Part shown: in pieces, positions 41,484 to 49,458 of the stretch
How positions within the stretch are numbered: position 1 is the stretch's first letter
Layout of the letters: the number at the start of each line of letters is the position of its first letter
Origin: Oscillospiraceae bacterium
GTDB lineage: Bacteria > Bacillota > Clostridia > Oscillospirales > Ruminococcaceae
Reading direction: 5' to 3'
Length of the DNA stretch: 49,476 nucleotides
Assembly (NCBI GenBank): GCA_017481565.1
Contig: JAFUOZ010000002.1
Span: 1 to 49,476 of the forward strand
Notes under the pieces: generated by a model
Database searches by the model: none
Seen by the model: the letters and a program-made list of their open reading frames with translations, nothing else
What the model was told of the DNA's origin: nothing
Position numbers and translations under genes: made by a program

Positions 41484-42914
41484 ATGCACGAAGAACTTGA
41501 AAATATCACAGAAATGACCGAAGATAACGCATTGCAAAAACCTGACTTCCGTAAAGAGCTTTACGATCTTATCACGGAAGGCAACTATACCTCCGCCGAA
41601 CTGCGAAAAATACTCGATGATTATCACGATAACGATATCGCCGCAGCTATAACCGACCTTTCCCCCGAAAAACGCCGCAGCTTATACCGTATCCTGGATG
41701 ATGAACGTATATCCGATATTTTCGCCTACATCGACGATGTAGAAGAATATATCGCCGAGCTGGACTGCGAAAAGGCTGCAGATATCATCGAGCAGATGGA
41801 TGCCGACGATGCAGTTGACGTTCTGGATGAACTGGACGAGGAACAAAGAGAAGCTATCATCAACCTTATGGACGATGAGGCTCAGGCTGATATCAATCTT
41901 ATCGACTCATACAGCGATGAACTTATAGGCAGCCGTATGACCACAAATTTCGTCACCGTGAAAAAATCCTTCTCCGTCAAACAGGCAATGACCGCCCTTA
42001 TCAGTCAGGCGGCGGAAAATGATAATATAACAACGATATACGCCCTCAATGACGATGACACCTTCTATGGTGCGATCGAACTGCGAAACCTTATCATAGC
42101 AAGGGCAAATATTCCCCTGGAAGATATAATCTCCACCTATTACCCCTTTGTATACGCCTCCGAGGAGATATCCGAATGTATCGAAGACCTTAAGGACTAC
42201 TCCGAGGACTCTATCCCTGTTTTAAGCGCCGATAATATGCTTATAGGCGTAATCACCGCAACCGATATCATCGAGGTAGTAGATGATGAAATGAGCGACG
42301 ACTATGCAAAGCTTGCGGGTCTTGCCGAGGAAAGCGACCTGCACGAATCTGTAATGACAGGTGTAAGCAAGCGTATCCCGTGGCTTGTGGTGCTTCTGTG
42401 CCTGTCTCTGCTGGTATCAACGGTAGTCGGTGCATTTGAACAGGTAATATCGGGACTTACTCTTATAGTATGTTTCCAGTCACTTATTCTGGGAATGTCG
42501 GGAAATGTAGGCACACAATCACTTGCGGTAACTATCCGTGTGCTTGTTGATGAGGATCTGAGCTTAAAGGAAAAGCTTGCTCTTGTTTTCAAGGAAGTGC
42601 GTATAGGTGCTGTGAACGGATTTTTACTTGGAATAGCATCCACTGTGATAATCGGACTTTATATAATAGTTGCAAAGGACGTTGCAATACCCACAGCCTT
42701 TCTGATATCGGGGTGCGTCGGATTATCATTGATGTTTGCCATGCTGATAGCCAGTGCGGTAGGTACTGCCGTACCCATGATAATCAAGGCATTGAAGTTT
42801 GACCCTGCAGTTGCATCGGGACCGCTGATAACAACAGTGAATGACCTTGTTTCCGTTACGGTTTATTACGGACTTGCATGGCTTCTGCTGATAAATATAT
42901 TCAATATCACATAA
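41484..42914 (+). CDS. mgtE: Magnesium transporter MgtE
   Basis: MgtE/CorC-type Mg2+ channel, 476 residues. The N-terminal helical domain (about 20-130, ADIIEQMDADDAVDVLDELD is typical) and two CBS domains (about 135-255, with VITATDIIEVVDDEMSDDYAKLAGL closing) sense cytosolic Mg2+. Five transmembrane helices follow (from about 285) with the pore signature ILGMSGNVGTQSLAVTIR. The ATG at 41484 has CGGAGGTG before it; an in-frame GTG three codons earlier is inside that site. No M-box riboswitch is recognisable upstream; the upstream DNA is repeats. The gene is enclosed by an inverted repeat pair. Confidence 0.95.
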   Translation: MHEELENITEMTEDNALQKPDFRKELYDLITEGNYTSAELRKILDDYHDNDIAAAITDLSPEKRRSLYRILDDERISDIFAYIDDVEEYIAELDCEKAADIIEQMDADDAVDVLDELDEEQREAIINLMDDEAQADINLIDSYSDELIGSRMTTNFVTVKKSFSVKQAMTALISQAAENDNITTIYALNDDDTFYGAIELRNLIIARANIPLEDIISTYYPFVYASEEISECIEDLKDYSEDSIPVLSADNMLIGVITATDIIEVVDDEMSDDYAKLAGLAEESDLHESVMTGVSKRIPWLVVLLCLSLLVSTVVGAFEQVISGLTLIVCFQSLILGMSGNVGTQSLAVTIRVLVDEDLSLKEKLALVFKEVRIGAVNGFLLGIASTVIIGLYIIVAKDVAIPTAFLISGCVGLSLMFAMLIASAVGTAVPMIIKALKFDPAVASGPLITTVNDLVSVTVYYGLAWLLLINIFNIT

Positions 42915-42924
42915 AACAAAAAAT

Positions 42925-43049
42925 CAAGGGTTTTTGTCCACTTTTTCCCCAAAAAGTGGCGAGGGGTCATTAGTCTGCGGACAGGGGGCGAGGAGCCACC
43001 CTTGTCGCTGTCCGCAGACAGCGAAATCCCCTTTAGCACGTAACAGATG
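42925..43049. repeat. GC-rich repeat, right partner of the inverted pair around mgtE
   Basis: Inverse copy of parts of 41290-41410. It contains CCACTTTTTCCCCAAAAAGTGG, a good hairpin, GTCATTAGTCTGCGGACAGG, CTGTCTGCGGACAGCG-type inverted repeats and the GGGGGCGAGGAGCCACCCTT core also seen at 18590. Confidence 0.75.
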
Positions 43050-43082
43050 CTTATTCTGACCGCATAAGCTGATAATAATCAA

Positions 43083-43130
43083 AAAACCTATCCGCATATC
43101 ACAAGATAATGCAGATAGGTTTTTATTTTA
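43083..43130. terminator. Bidirectional terminator between mgtE and the DUF2262-like gene
   Basis: AACCTATCcGCAT...ATGCaGATAGGTT with T-runs on both strands. Confidence 0.85.
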
Positions 43131-43142
43131 ATATTTTAATAT

Positions 43143-43994
43143 TTAAAACGCAGCATCGGTAAAGCCTTCATCAAGGTTTCCTTCAACAGCTATTGTATGA
43201 CCGAGGAAAATATCATCATCGTCAAAATCAAATGTAAAAGTACCGTCGGAGCATATCACAACGTCTGAGATCTTTATCCTGCCGGCAAACGCCTCTGCGG
43301 TCATACCCTCATAATTATCACCCTCGGGATCGTCATCGATATGTTCGTCACAGTAGATATCATAACCCCAGTCATCAGCTGTGTCAAGCAGCTCTTCCGC
43401 CGCAAATTCACGGGCTTTTTTCTCCCATGCGGAGAAATCATTATATATATTATCCCACAGCTCAAGACATTCGGAACAGTCCTCAGCATCATCAACATCA
43501 AGCATAAGAGTAAATTTAAAATTGCCTATGATACATTCGCCCTCAAATATATTAAGCGATTTATCAAGAACCAGCTCCCTACAGCCCGATGCAGAGATAG
43601 TCACTGCCTTATTATATTCATCGAGGACAGCCTCCAGACGACTTTCGCTGCACTCTCTTTCCATTACCTCACAGACCATAAGCATTTTTATGCCCTCAGA
43701 AATACTTTCTCTTGCTTTGATACGGTATATCTTACCGCCTTCAAAACCGAAAAGCATATTTTCGTTATTCTGTTCATCGGTCATAAGCCATCTGAGCCGC
43801 GTTTTTTCGTTATATAAACGGTCTGTTTCAACATCAACTACAGCAAGTGCCATAAGATTTGCAGTCCACATGACCGCACCGCCTGCTTTTAATGCGCCTG
43901 CAGATCGTTCAGTCAGCACGATATATTCCTTTATATTGCTGTCAAAGCCGCTTTCAAAATCAGATACTTCCTTTTCATTTTTTGTTTCCGACAT
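43143..43994 (-). CDS. DUF2262-like acidic protein
   Basis: Soluble acidic protein of 283 residues. The C-terminal half (about 150-283) resembles DUF2262: SAWEKKAREFAAEELLDTAD, MTAEAFAGRIKISDVVICSD, then GTFTFDFDDDDIFLGHTIAVEG. The N-terminal half has a strand-rich region, SIKEYIVLTERSAGALKAGG onward, of unknown fold. No signal peptide or transmembrane helix. The ATG at 43994 has AGAGGTG eight bases upstream. DUF2262 proteins often appear in variable regions, perhaps as immunity or sensor proteins; no toxin gene is next to it. Confidence 0.65.
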   Translation of the reverse strand: MSETKNEKEVSDFESGFDSNIKEYIVLTERSAGALKAGGAVMWTANLMALAVVDVETDRLYNEKTRLRWLMTDEQNNENMLFGFEGGKIYRIKARESISEGIKMLMVCEVMERECSESRLEAVLDEYNKAVTISASGCRELVLDKSLNIFEGECIIGNFKFTLMLDVDDAEDCSECLELWDNIYNDFSAWEKKAREFAAEELLDTADDWGYDIYCDEHIDDDPEGDNYEGMTAEAFAGRIKISDVVICSDGTFTFDFDDDDIFLGHTIAVEGNLDEGFTDAAF

Positions 43995-44042
43995 TATAAA
44001 ACACCTCTTGAATTTTTTCGGCACATACTCTGCCCTATTGAT

Positions 44043-44071
44043 ATTATAGCACTGATGACTACGATTGTCAA
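44043..44071 (-). promoter_or_regulatory. Consensus promoter of the DUF2262-like gene
   Basis: Minus strand TTGACA, 17-nt spacer ending GTGC, TATAAT. Confidence 0.85.
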
Positions 44072-44128
44072 TCATTTTATGAACATTTATCCGTTTTTTT
44101 GTTAATAAAGGCATTTTTATAATAAATT

Positions 44129-45175
44129 CTATGCTTTTACATCTATCGCTGTAACACCCGACCGCATAACAAGCTCACGTAAAACAGGCTCATACATAAA
44201 GGGGCGCTTATAACATTTGGCATACATTTTCAGCTTAAGAGCAAGTGCCTTTCTGTTATAATTTTCATAGATATTACCGCCACCGAGAAAAGCCTCCGCA
44301 AGCATAGTACCGCTTTTCATAGCACTGCTTATTCCCTCAAAGGAGCTTGGACTTATAAATCCTGCCGCTTCGCCTATAAGGAAAACATTCCCCTCACCTG
44401 TACAGAAATCGCTCATTTTACGGGGACGATAAACCTTGCAAGCCTCTGTCCTTATCGGTTCACCGAAACAAAAGCCGTCCATACAGGAAAGCCGCTGTTT
44501 CTGACGTTCAAACATTTCACGGCATTTTTCGGGAGCAAAGCTTCCGCCGAAAATGAAATATTTATCCTTATGTATCGACCATGAACAGCTTTCACTTGTT
44601 TCCGGATCGAATATGCAGGAATAAAAGGGATCAACCTGACCGCTGCACTCAAACCACTGCTGAATGGCTACATAATACATTATATCCGTATCGAAAAAGG
44701 TTCTGCGCACTATGGAATTTGCACCGTCAGCACCTACAAGATATCTGCATCTTGCGCTGTATTCGCCGCTGTCGTTTTTATATGTAACGGTATATCCTCT
44801 GCCGTTTTTCGCAATACTGCGGCAGTGTGCCTTTACTGTATCAGCATTGTCGGGGATAAGGGAAACAAGCCATTCATCAAACCTTTTCCTGTCCATATTA
44901 AGATACATTCTTGAATAGTATTTTACGATCTTTTTCGGCAGATCTATAGTTCGCACGGCAAATATCTGAGGATCTGCCAGAATATCGCGGGGCAGTGTAA
45001 GATCAAAGCCTGCAAGCACCTTCTGTGCATCGGGAGCAAGCAGTCCTCCGCATGGCTTACCGTATTTATCCGAGCCGTCTATCACAAGGATCTTTCGTCC
45101 GCTTTCCGCCGCAAGCCGTGCAAATGTAGCACCTGCAGGACCTGCACCGATAACGGCTATATCATAGGTTTTCAT
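44129..45175 (-). CDS. FAD-dependent oxidoreductase of the geranylgeranyl reductase type
   Basis: Flavoprotein of 348 residues. The N-terminal dinucleotide fold GAGPAGAT (10-17) starts right after MKTYDIAV, the middle has RCRYLVGADGANSIVRR (about 140-156), and a GEAAGFISPSSFEGISSAMKSG motif (about 268-289) binds FAD. This arrangement fits the geranylgeranyl reductase/electron-transfer flavoprotein family of NAD(P)/FAD oxidoreductases; clostridial members of this length are often annotated as lycopene cyclase-like or GGR, substrate unknown. It lies about 100 bp after thyX in the same direction and may be transcribed with it. Confidence 0.85.
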   Translation of the reverse strand: MKTYDIAVIGAGPAGATFARLAAESGRKILVIDGSDKYGKPCGGLLAPDAQKVLAGFDLTLPRDILADPQIFAVRTIDLPKKIVKYYSRMYLNMDRKRFDEWLVSLIPDNADTVKAHCRSIAKNGRGYTVTYKNDSGEYSARCRYLVGADGANSIVRRTFFDTDIMYYVAIQQWFECSGQVDPFYSCIFDPETSESCSWSIHKDKYFIFGGSFAPEKCREMFERQKQRLSCMDGFCFGEPIRTEACKVYRPRKMSDFCTGEGNVFLIGEAAGFISPSSFEGISSAMKSGTMLAEAFLGGGNIYENYNRKALALKLKMYAKCYKRPFMYEPVLRELVMRSGVTAIDVKA

Positions 45176-45273
45176 AGTGTCTGCTCCTTTCTGCTGTTTT
45201 TATGAGGATATCTCACGCTCAACCGTGATTATCTTTAACCAACATCTGATCGATTTTGATAAAGTGCATAACG

Positions 45274-45951
45274 TTACTCGGTTATAGCTATATCATCGAA
45301 AATCACGGGAATACGCGCCTTTAACTCCTTAAGCAGTGGTATTGTCAGCTCTCTCATCTGCGGATGTGCTGACATGGGCACTCTCAACTTGAAAAAATTA
45401 CGCCATTCCCTGTAATTCGCCGATACTGTGATCTCGGTTTTGACAGAATTTGGAAGAACCCCTCTTGCGATCTGCGGTGATGCGCCTAATTCTATCATTC
45501 TGAAATAATGCCGTTCTGCGTCCTCCATGGCACTGCACCATTCGTCGATTATCAGCTGCAGGGTCTCACCTGTGAGACCCTTTGCTTTCCCGTCCAGCGA
45601 CAATCCGCCGTCTATGGGAATTACCGATATTTCGCTGCCGAATTTGTCCTTGGTGTAGTTGCAGTAGCGGGTGCTTTCCTGCGCAAAGCTCGCTATTCGG
45701 TGCCTTACAAGCTCATGGGTCACTCCTCGGTCGGTGGTGAATTTTACCGATAAAAAGGAATGCTCTATCATGGCTTCGTGGCCGTTATTTATAAGCATTT
45801 TTACGAATTTTTTAGCGGATTCTCCGTCCTCGGTTATTCTGTCCTCGGACTTATAGCATACCCTGCCTATACGCTCGATGTGCATCAGTTCGTCCTTCGC
45901 TCCCTCGGAAATATCCGTCAGTATTTCATAATATGGTTTTACAAGCTTCAT
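45274..45951 (-). CDS. thyX: Flavin-dependent thymidylate synthase
   Basis: ThyX, 225 residues, which makes dTMP from dUMP with methylene-tetrahydrofolate and FAD, independent of ThyA and dihydrofolate reductase. The ThyX motif RHR-x7-S starts at residue 83 (RHRIASFAQEST). HEAMIEHSFLSVKFTTDRG and ARGVLPNSVKTEI are also typical. GGAG precedes the ATG. The gap to the upstream gene contains the hairpin ACAGCTAT/ATAGCTGT (45981-46003). Confidence 0.95.
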   Translation of the reverse strand: MKLVKPYYEILTDISEGAKDELMHIERIGRVCYKSEDRITEDGESAKKFVKMLINNGHEAMIEHSFLSVKFTTDRGVTHELVRHRIASFAQESTRYCNYTKDKFGSEISVIPIDGGLSLDGKAKGLTGETLQLIIDEWCSAMEDAERHYFRMIELGASPQIARGVLPNSVKTEITVSANYREWRNFFKLRVPMSAHPQMRELTIPLLKELKARIPVIFDDIAITE

Positions 45952-46027
45952 ACATTCTTTCTCCTTTTAATTGATTATTCACAGCTATTCATACAATAGC
46001 TGTAAATGCGGGTTCATGATAAATATA

Positions 46028-46786
46028 TCACCATTTCCGCTCTTTTATACCCTCCCGGGGTATACGCCTGGGCGGCTCTACATATTTCTGTGAAAGTCCT
46101 TTTTTACGGTCTATCTTCCTTGCGATAGAAAGCAGACGTTCTCTGAATTCTGCCATACGCTGTTCACTGATACGTCGTTTCTTTGCACAGAAGATTATCC
46201 TTTGCAGTATTCTTTCACCAAGAGTATAATAATCCTTGACTTTTACCAACTGTACATCTTCACCGCCGTAGCTGTTATTCCACCAATGTTCAAAAACTAT
46301 ACGTCCGTTTTCGTCTATGGAATATTTAAGAAATTCCTGAGGCATGGAAAAAAATCTTGCCTTACCCTTTACAAACAACATTCCTCTGTCGGAATACGCG
46401 TCCTCAACATCGGAAAGGTTCATTACCCAGAGTTTTATATAATCGGTATACTTATTATCACTGCCTTTTACCGTTTTGTCAAACTGAGAAAAAACTATCA
46501 CATCGCTGAATATTTCAATATATGTATGTTTTTTATGGCCGTTTATGCTGTATGTTGCTGCCAGCGAGCTTACAAGGCACACCACAAAGCTATATGCGGT
46601 GAATACATTGGTCACATAGAATACTGCACGGTAAAGCTGCAGCGGTGTTGTTACGATACGCATTACTACGTTTGTTATCACTACAAGTGCCGCTGCTGCC
46701 GCAAGTGACGGTATATTTGCTTTTAAAAGCCGTATATTATGCTGTATTTCAAGCTTTTTCGGATTTATTCTGAATAATTTATGCAG
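46028..46786 (-). CDS. Membrane protein with a probable CTG start codon
   Basis: Protein of unknown function. The longest frame from a conventional start (GTG at 46681) gives 217 residues but has no ribosome-binding site and begins inside a hydrophobic helix. Extending to a CTG at 46786 gives 252 residues, places GGGAGGTG six bases before the start, and restores a basic N-terminus (HKLFRINPKKLEIQH) and a full first transmembrane helix (IPSLAAAAALVVITNVVM). Two or three transmembrane segments in the first 80 residues precede a soluble domain with YIEIFSDVIVFSQFDKTVKG, KLWVMNLSDVEDAYSD and a basic tail. A TAA lies two codons upstream of CTG, so no ATG, GTG or TTG further up is possible. Confidence 0.65.
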   Translation of the reverse strand: MHKLFRINPKKLEIQHNIRLLKANIPSLAAAAALVVITNVVMRIVTTPLQLYRAVFYVTNVFTAYSFVVCLVSSLAATYSINGHKKHTYIEIFSDVIVFSQFDKTVKGSDNKYTDYIKLWVMNLSDVEDAYSDRGMLFVKGKARFFSMPQEFLKYSIDENGRIVFEHWWNNSYGGEDVQLVKVKDYYTLGERILQRIIFCAKKRRISEQRMAEFRERLLSIARKIDRKKGLSQKYVEPPRRIPREGIKERKW

Positions 46787-46819
46787 CGCTTACACCTCCC
46801 GTGATTTACAGATACTTTT

Positions 46820-46848
46820 ATTATAGCATATTATCTGATTTATGACAA
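46820..46848 (-). promoter_or_regulatory. Promoter of the CTG-start membrane protein gene
   Basis: Minus strand TTGTCA, 17-nt spacer ending TATGC, TATAAT, about 30 nt before the CTG. Confidence 0.75.
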
Positions 46849-46912
46849 TAGTTTTTTCGATTTTGGGCGGATAGATGCGTATAAGGCTTATTTGCGGGCG
46901 GGGTGGAGGTTG

Positions 46913-46941
46913 TTGACAGTTATATGGTTTGCGGTTATAAA
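46913..46941 (+). promoter_or_regulatory. Promoter of the Rpn-type gene
   Basis: TTGACA, 17-nt spacer, TATAAA, about 95 nt before the start codon. A second -10-like TATAAT lies at about 47013 without a good -35 box. Confidence 0.55.
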
Positions 46942-47042
46942 ATGTTATTTCATTTCATTCAACAGGTTCTGTAGTTCATAAAAAATCCACATATACATAG
47001 TTATAATATGATATAATATAGTTAAGGAAGTGTTTGTAAAGG

Positions 47043-48008
47043 ATGTGGTCTGATATGGAAAAAGAAATTCTTAAACTTACCAATGATCTGGTTTTTAAAC
47101 GTTTTTTTACATACAACAACGATTACAGTCTGTTGGGCGAATTTCTCTCTTTAGTGACAGGTCATGTATATGATGAGATTCAGGTCATTAATCCCGAAAT
47201 TAATGATACTGACATTGCAGGCAAGCAGATAATAATGGATATCAGAGTAAAATCTGATTCTGCTCTTGTCAATATTGAAATGCAGTCCTACAGTCAGAGT
47301 GATTATATTGACAGGTCTTTACTGTATAGCACACGGCACTTTGCCAACAATAACATCAAGTGCGGAGACGGTTATATCAAAACCTCTCCTGCATACACTA
47401 TAAACGTACTGAAAAACAAGCTTTTTGACTGCAGTGAATATAAATCTGTGTTTGAACTGCGTGAACAGAACAGAAACGAACTTTTATCCGAAAAATTCAA
47501 GATCTTTTTCTTAGAGCTTTCAAAGCTTGATGATAAGCTTTTCAGAAATCTTTCTGATCCTGCAAACAATACAGATAAGCTGCTTTTCTGGCTGATGCTT
47601 TTTAAATGTGAGAAGAAAGGAGATTTAGATATGTTCTATACTACTAACTATCACACAATGACCACGGCTGCCGACAGGCTGCTTCTTATAAGCGAAGATG
47701 AAAAAACAAGAGTAAACGCCGAGCTGAGAGAACAGGCTCAGGCTGATTATGCAAGTGCTATGGCTAATCAATATGCCGAGGGTATGACTGCAGGATATAA
47801 CAAGGGTATGACTGCAGGATATAACAAGGGTATATCCATGGGTATATCCATGGGTGAAAAGCGTGGGGTCGTTAAGCTTATTGCAGGGCTTTGCGGTACT
47901 AAGCAGGCTTTTCTTGATATGCTGAAAAACACCGACTGCTCTGTTGAGGATTGTCAGCTTCTGTTCTCCGAATGTCCTGAGCTTAAACCGTCTTATTGGG
48001 AAAATTGA
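47043..48008 (+). CDS. Rpn-family PD-(D/E)XK nuclease / transposase-like protein
   Basis: Protein of 321 residues in the RpnA/YhgA-like family (often annotated PD-(D/E)XK nuclease family transposase). The N-terminus LKLTNDLVFKRFFTYNND is typical, and the nuclease core reads DIRVKSDSALVNIEMQSYSQ, where an Asp and the NIEMQ segment mark the active site. IDRSLLYSTRHFANN follows. The C-terminus carries perfect tandem DNA repeats (47781-47852) coding for GMTAGYNK twice and GISM twice before GEKRGVVKLIAGL. Rpn proteins promote RecA-independent recombination in E. coli; in Clostridia they occur in many copies. The start is uncertain: ATG at 47043 or, four codons later, at 47055 (MEKEILKL). Confidence 0.8.
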   Translation: MWSDMEKEILKLTNDLVFKRFFTYNNDYSLLGEFLSLVTGHVYDEIQVINPEINDTDIAGKQIIMDIRVKSDSALVNIEMQSYSQSDYIDRSLLYSTRHFANNNIKCGDGYIKTSPAYTINVLKNKLFDCSEYKSVFELREQNRNELLSEKFKIFFLELSKLDDKLFRNLSDPANNTDKLLFWLMLFKCEKKGDLDMFYTTNYHTMTTAADRLLLISEDEKTRVNAELREQAQADYASAMANQYAEGMTAGYNKGMTAGYNKGISMGISMGEKRGVVKLIAGLCGTKQAFLDMLKNTDCSVEDCQLLFSECPELKPSYWEN

Positions 48009-48016
48009 TTTTTATC

Positions 48017-48060
48017 TGCTCCGCTCCGTGAAAAAGCATCGGGCGGAGCTTTTTTCTTTT
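48017..48060 (+). terminator. Terminator of the Rpn-type gene
   Basis: GCTCCGC...GCGGAGC followed by TTTTTTCTTTT. Confidence 0.85.
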
Positions 48061-48086
48061 ACGATTGTTATATGAATAATCACTGT

Positions 48087-48106
48087 ATTAAGGAACCGCT
48101 TACAGA
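48087..48106 (+). repeat. Fragment of the R-family repeat
   Basis: ATTAAGGAACCGCTTACAGA matches the first 14 bases of R1 and R2 (TTAAGGAACCGCTx) and then diverges. It lacks the opposite arm, so it is a remnant or a chance match. Confidence 0.4.
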
Positions 48107-48143
48107 ATATTTTGGTACAATCAACAAATCATATTTGAAATTA

Positions 48144-48172
48144 TTGACAGAGGTTTTTTATCGGTGTACAAT
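48144..48172 (+). promoter_or_regulatory. Promoter of the lipoprotein gene
   Basis: TTGACA, 17-nt spacer, TACAAT, with GGAGG and the ATG about 60 nt downstream. Confidence 0.8.
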
Positions 48173-48194
48173 ATATGTAATGGATTACATATAT
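48171..48194 (+). promoter_or_regulatory. Perfect 24-bp palindrome at the predicted transcription start (operator candidate)
   Basis: ATATATGTAAT-GG-ATTACATATAT: 11-bp arms with a 2-bp centre. It begins on the last bases of the -10 box and covers the expected +1 site, the position of a repressor operator. The TGTAAT/ATTACA half-sites suit a dimeric helix-turn-helix protein such as a GntR- or TetR-type regulator; none is encoded next to it. Confidence 0.7.
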
Positions 48195-48233
48195 ATTTCC
48201 AACGTTTTTTATTACATTTTATGGAGGACTATA

Positions 48234-49295
48234 ATGAAAAAACATGACTTTAAAAAGCTTTCCGCTCTGCTTATGGCTGTTTCGATGATGCTTTCTTCTG
48301 TCGGCTGCAGCGAGACGGAGGCTGAGGATATTCCCGATAATGATGTATCGCAGGTTACAATGGCTGAAAGTGATAGTACAGAAGTAAGCCGAGAAGCTGA
48401 AAGCAAGCAATTAACGCCTGAAGATATGAATCGTATTGAGATATGCGGAAAAACAGTCTCTTTGCCGTTTTCAGTTGAAGAACTGGGAGATGAATTCTCA
48501 ATCGGAGGAAAAAACAATTCACAACTTTATTACAAGGAAGAGCCATTTGCAACAATAACATCAGATAAAAATACACCTGAGCTTATATCAAAAATAGTGT
48601 TTTCTCTTGATTGGTTTGATGTGAAAATCGCCGGTTTCTGTTTTAGTCAGACAACAACAAAGGAAGATATAATCTCTGAATGGGGGGAACCCAATAAAAT
48701 ACTTCAGCATGATAATACGGATAATATGATCTATCTTATAAGTGATAATTTTGCTATAACAGTTGTAATGATAGATGGGTATGTACATATGATAAATGCA
48801 GGATATAGAAATATTGATGAAATAACATATCTTTCGTCAGAAAATGATTATGATGAGATTCCTGATGATTTGACAATAGATCAATTACTTAATATGATAT
48901 CTGTGGACGGACATCAACTGCAATTTCCATGCAGTACAGATGATATACTTTTATTGAGCAAGGATTTTTCAATAGAAAAAATCGCTGAAAATGATAATAA
49001 AATATCTTCTGATTTGTACTATAAGGATACATGTGTTTTCAGAATGACTTATGATAATGATGAAAATATATATTTCATAAGCATTCCAAATAAAAAAGAT
49101 AACCATTATGTATCATTCAGCGAAATAAGCCTTGAAAATAGCATAGGAATTGAAGATTATTTCGTTGATATTACTAATACACAGGTCGATGAGCTGGGGT
49201 TAATTAATAAGTTATATAATGATGATACAATGAAATGTGAATTAATGTATCAAAGAAACGGTGTTATTAATTTATATTGGGAGAAGTCAAACTAA
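48234..49295 (+). CDS. Lipoprotein with paired similar domains
   Basis: Lipoprotein of 353 residues. The signal peptide MKKHDFKKLSALLMAVSMML ends in lipobox SSVGC. An acidic Ser/Glu linker (about 28-60) is followed by two related halves: MNRIEICGKTVSLPFSVEEL then LYYKEEPFATITSDKN, and LLNMISVDGHQLQFPCSTDD then LYYKDTCVFRMTYDND. This repeat (I-G/D-G-xx-v-x-l-P-f/c-s/t-xx-D/E-L followed by LYYK) suggests an internal domain duplication. Function unknown; the protein would sit on the outer face of the membrane. The ATG at 48234 has GGAGG six bases upstream; the frame is open 54 codons further but across the promoter. AT-rich. Confidence 0.75.
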   Translation: MKKHDFKKLSALLMAVSMMLSSVGCSETEAEDIPDNDVSQVTMAESDSTEVSREAESKQLTPEDMNRIEICGKTVSLPFSVEELGDEFSIGGKNNSQLYYKEEPFATITSDKNTPELISKIVFSLDWFDVKIAGFCFSQTTTKEDIISEWGEPNKILQHDNTDNMIYLISDNFAITVVMIDGYVHMINAGYRNIDEITYLSSENDYDEIPDDLTIDQLLNMISVDGHQLQFPCSTDDILLLSKDFSIEKIAENDNKISSDLYYKDTCVFRMTYDNDENIYFISIPNKKDNHYVSFSEISLENSIGIEDYFVDITNTQVDELGLINKLYNDDTMKCELMYQRNGVINLYWEKSN

Positions 49296-49335
49296 ATTAC
49301 TTAAAAGATAATCTTAATATTAATCAGCCGTTATC

Positions 49336-49458
49336 TTATTACTTCGGCAATAATATAATTTGATTGCTCGGTGCTTGATTTTTCAAAAAAGTCGCAGATA
49401 CGACAATTATTGTAATTTAGAAATAGTTAATCAAACTGTTTAATTGCCGAAGTAATAA
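49336..49458. mobile_element. MITE-like element, copy 2 (inverse orientation)
   Basis: 123-bp inverse copy of 41168-41289 with the same TTATTACTTCGGCAAT ends and the TGTCG/GCGAC hairpin; about five differences. It lies 40 bp after the lipoprotein gene, where its hairpins might also serve as transcript end. No target-site duplication is obvious at either copy. Confidence 0.85.

Noticed and set aside
47043..48008. Intact insertion sequence around the Rpn-type gene
   Set aside because: No terminal inverted repeats or target duplications are visible around it; the family name 'transposase' is largely historical.
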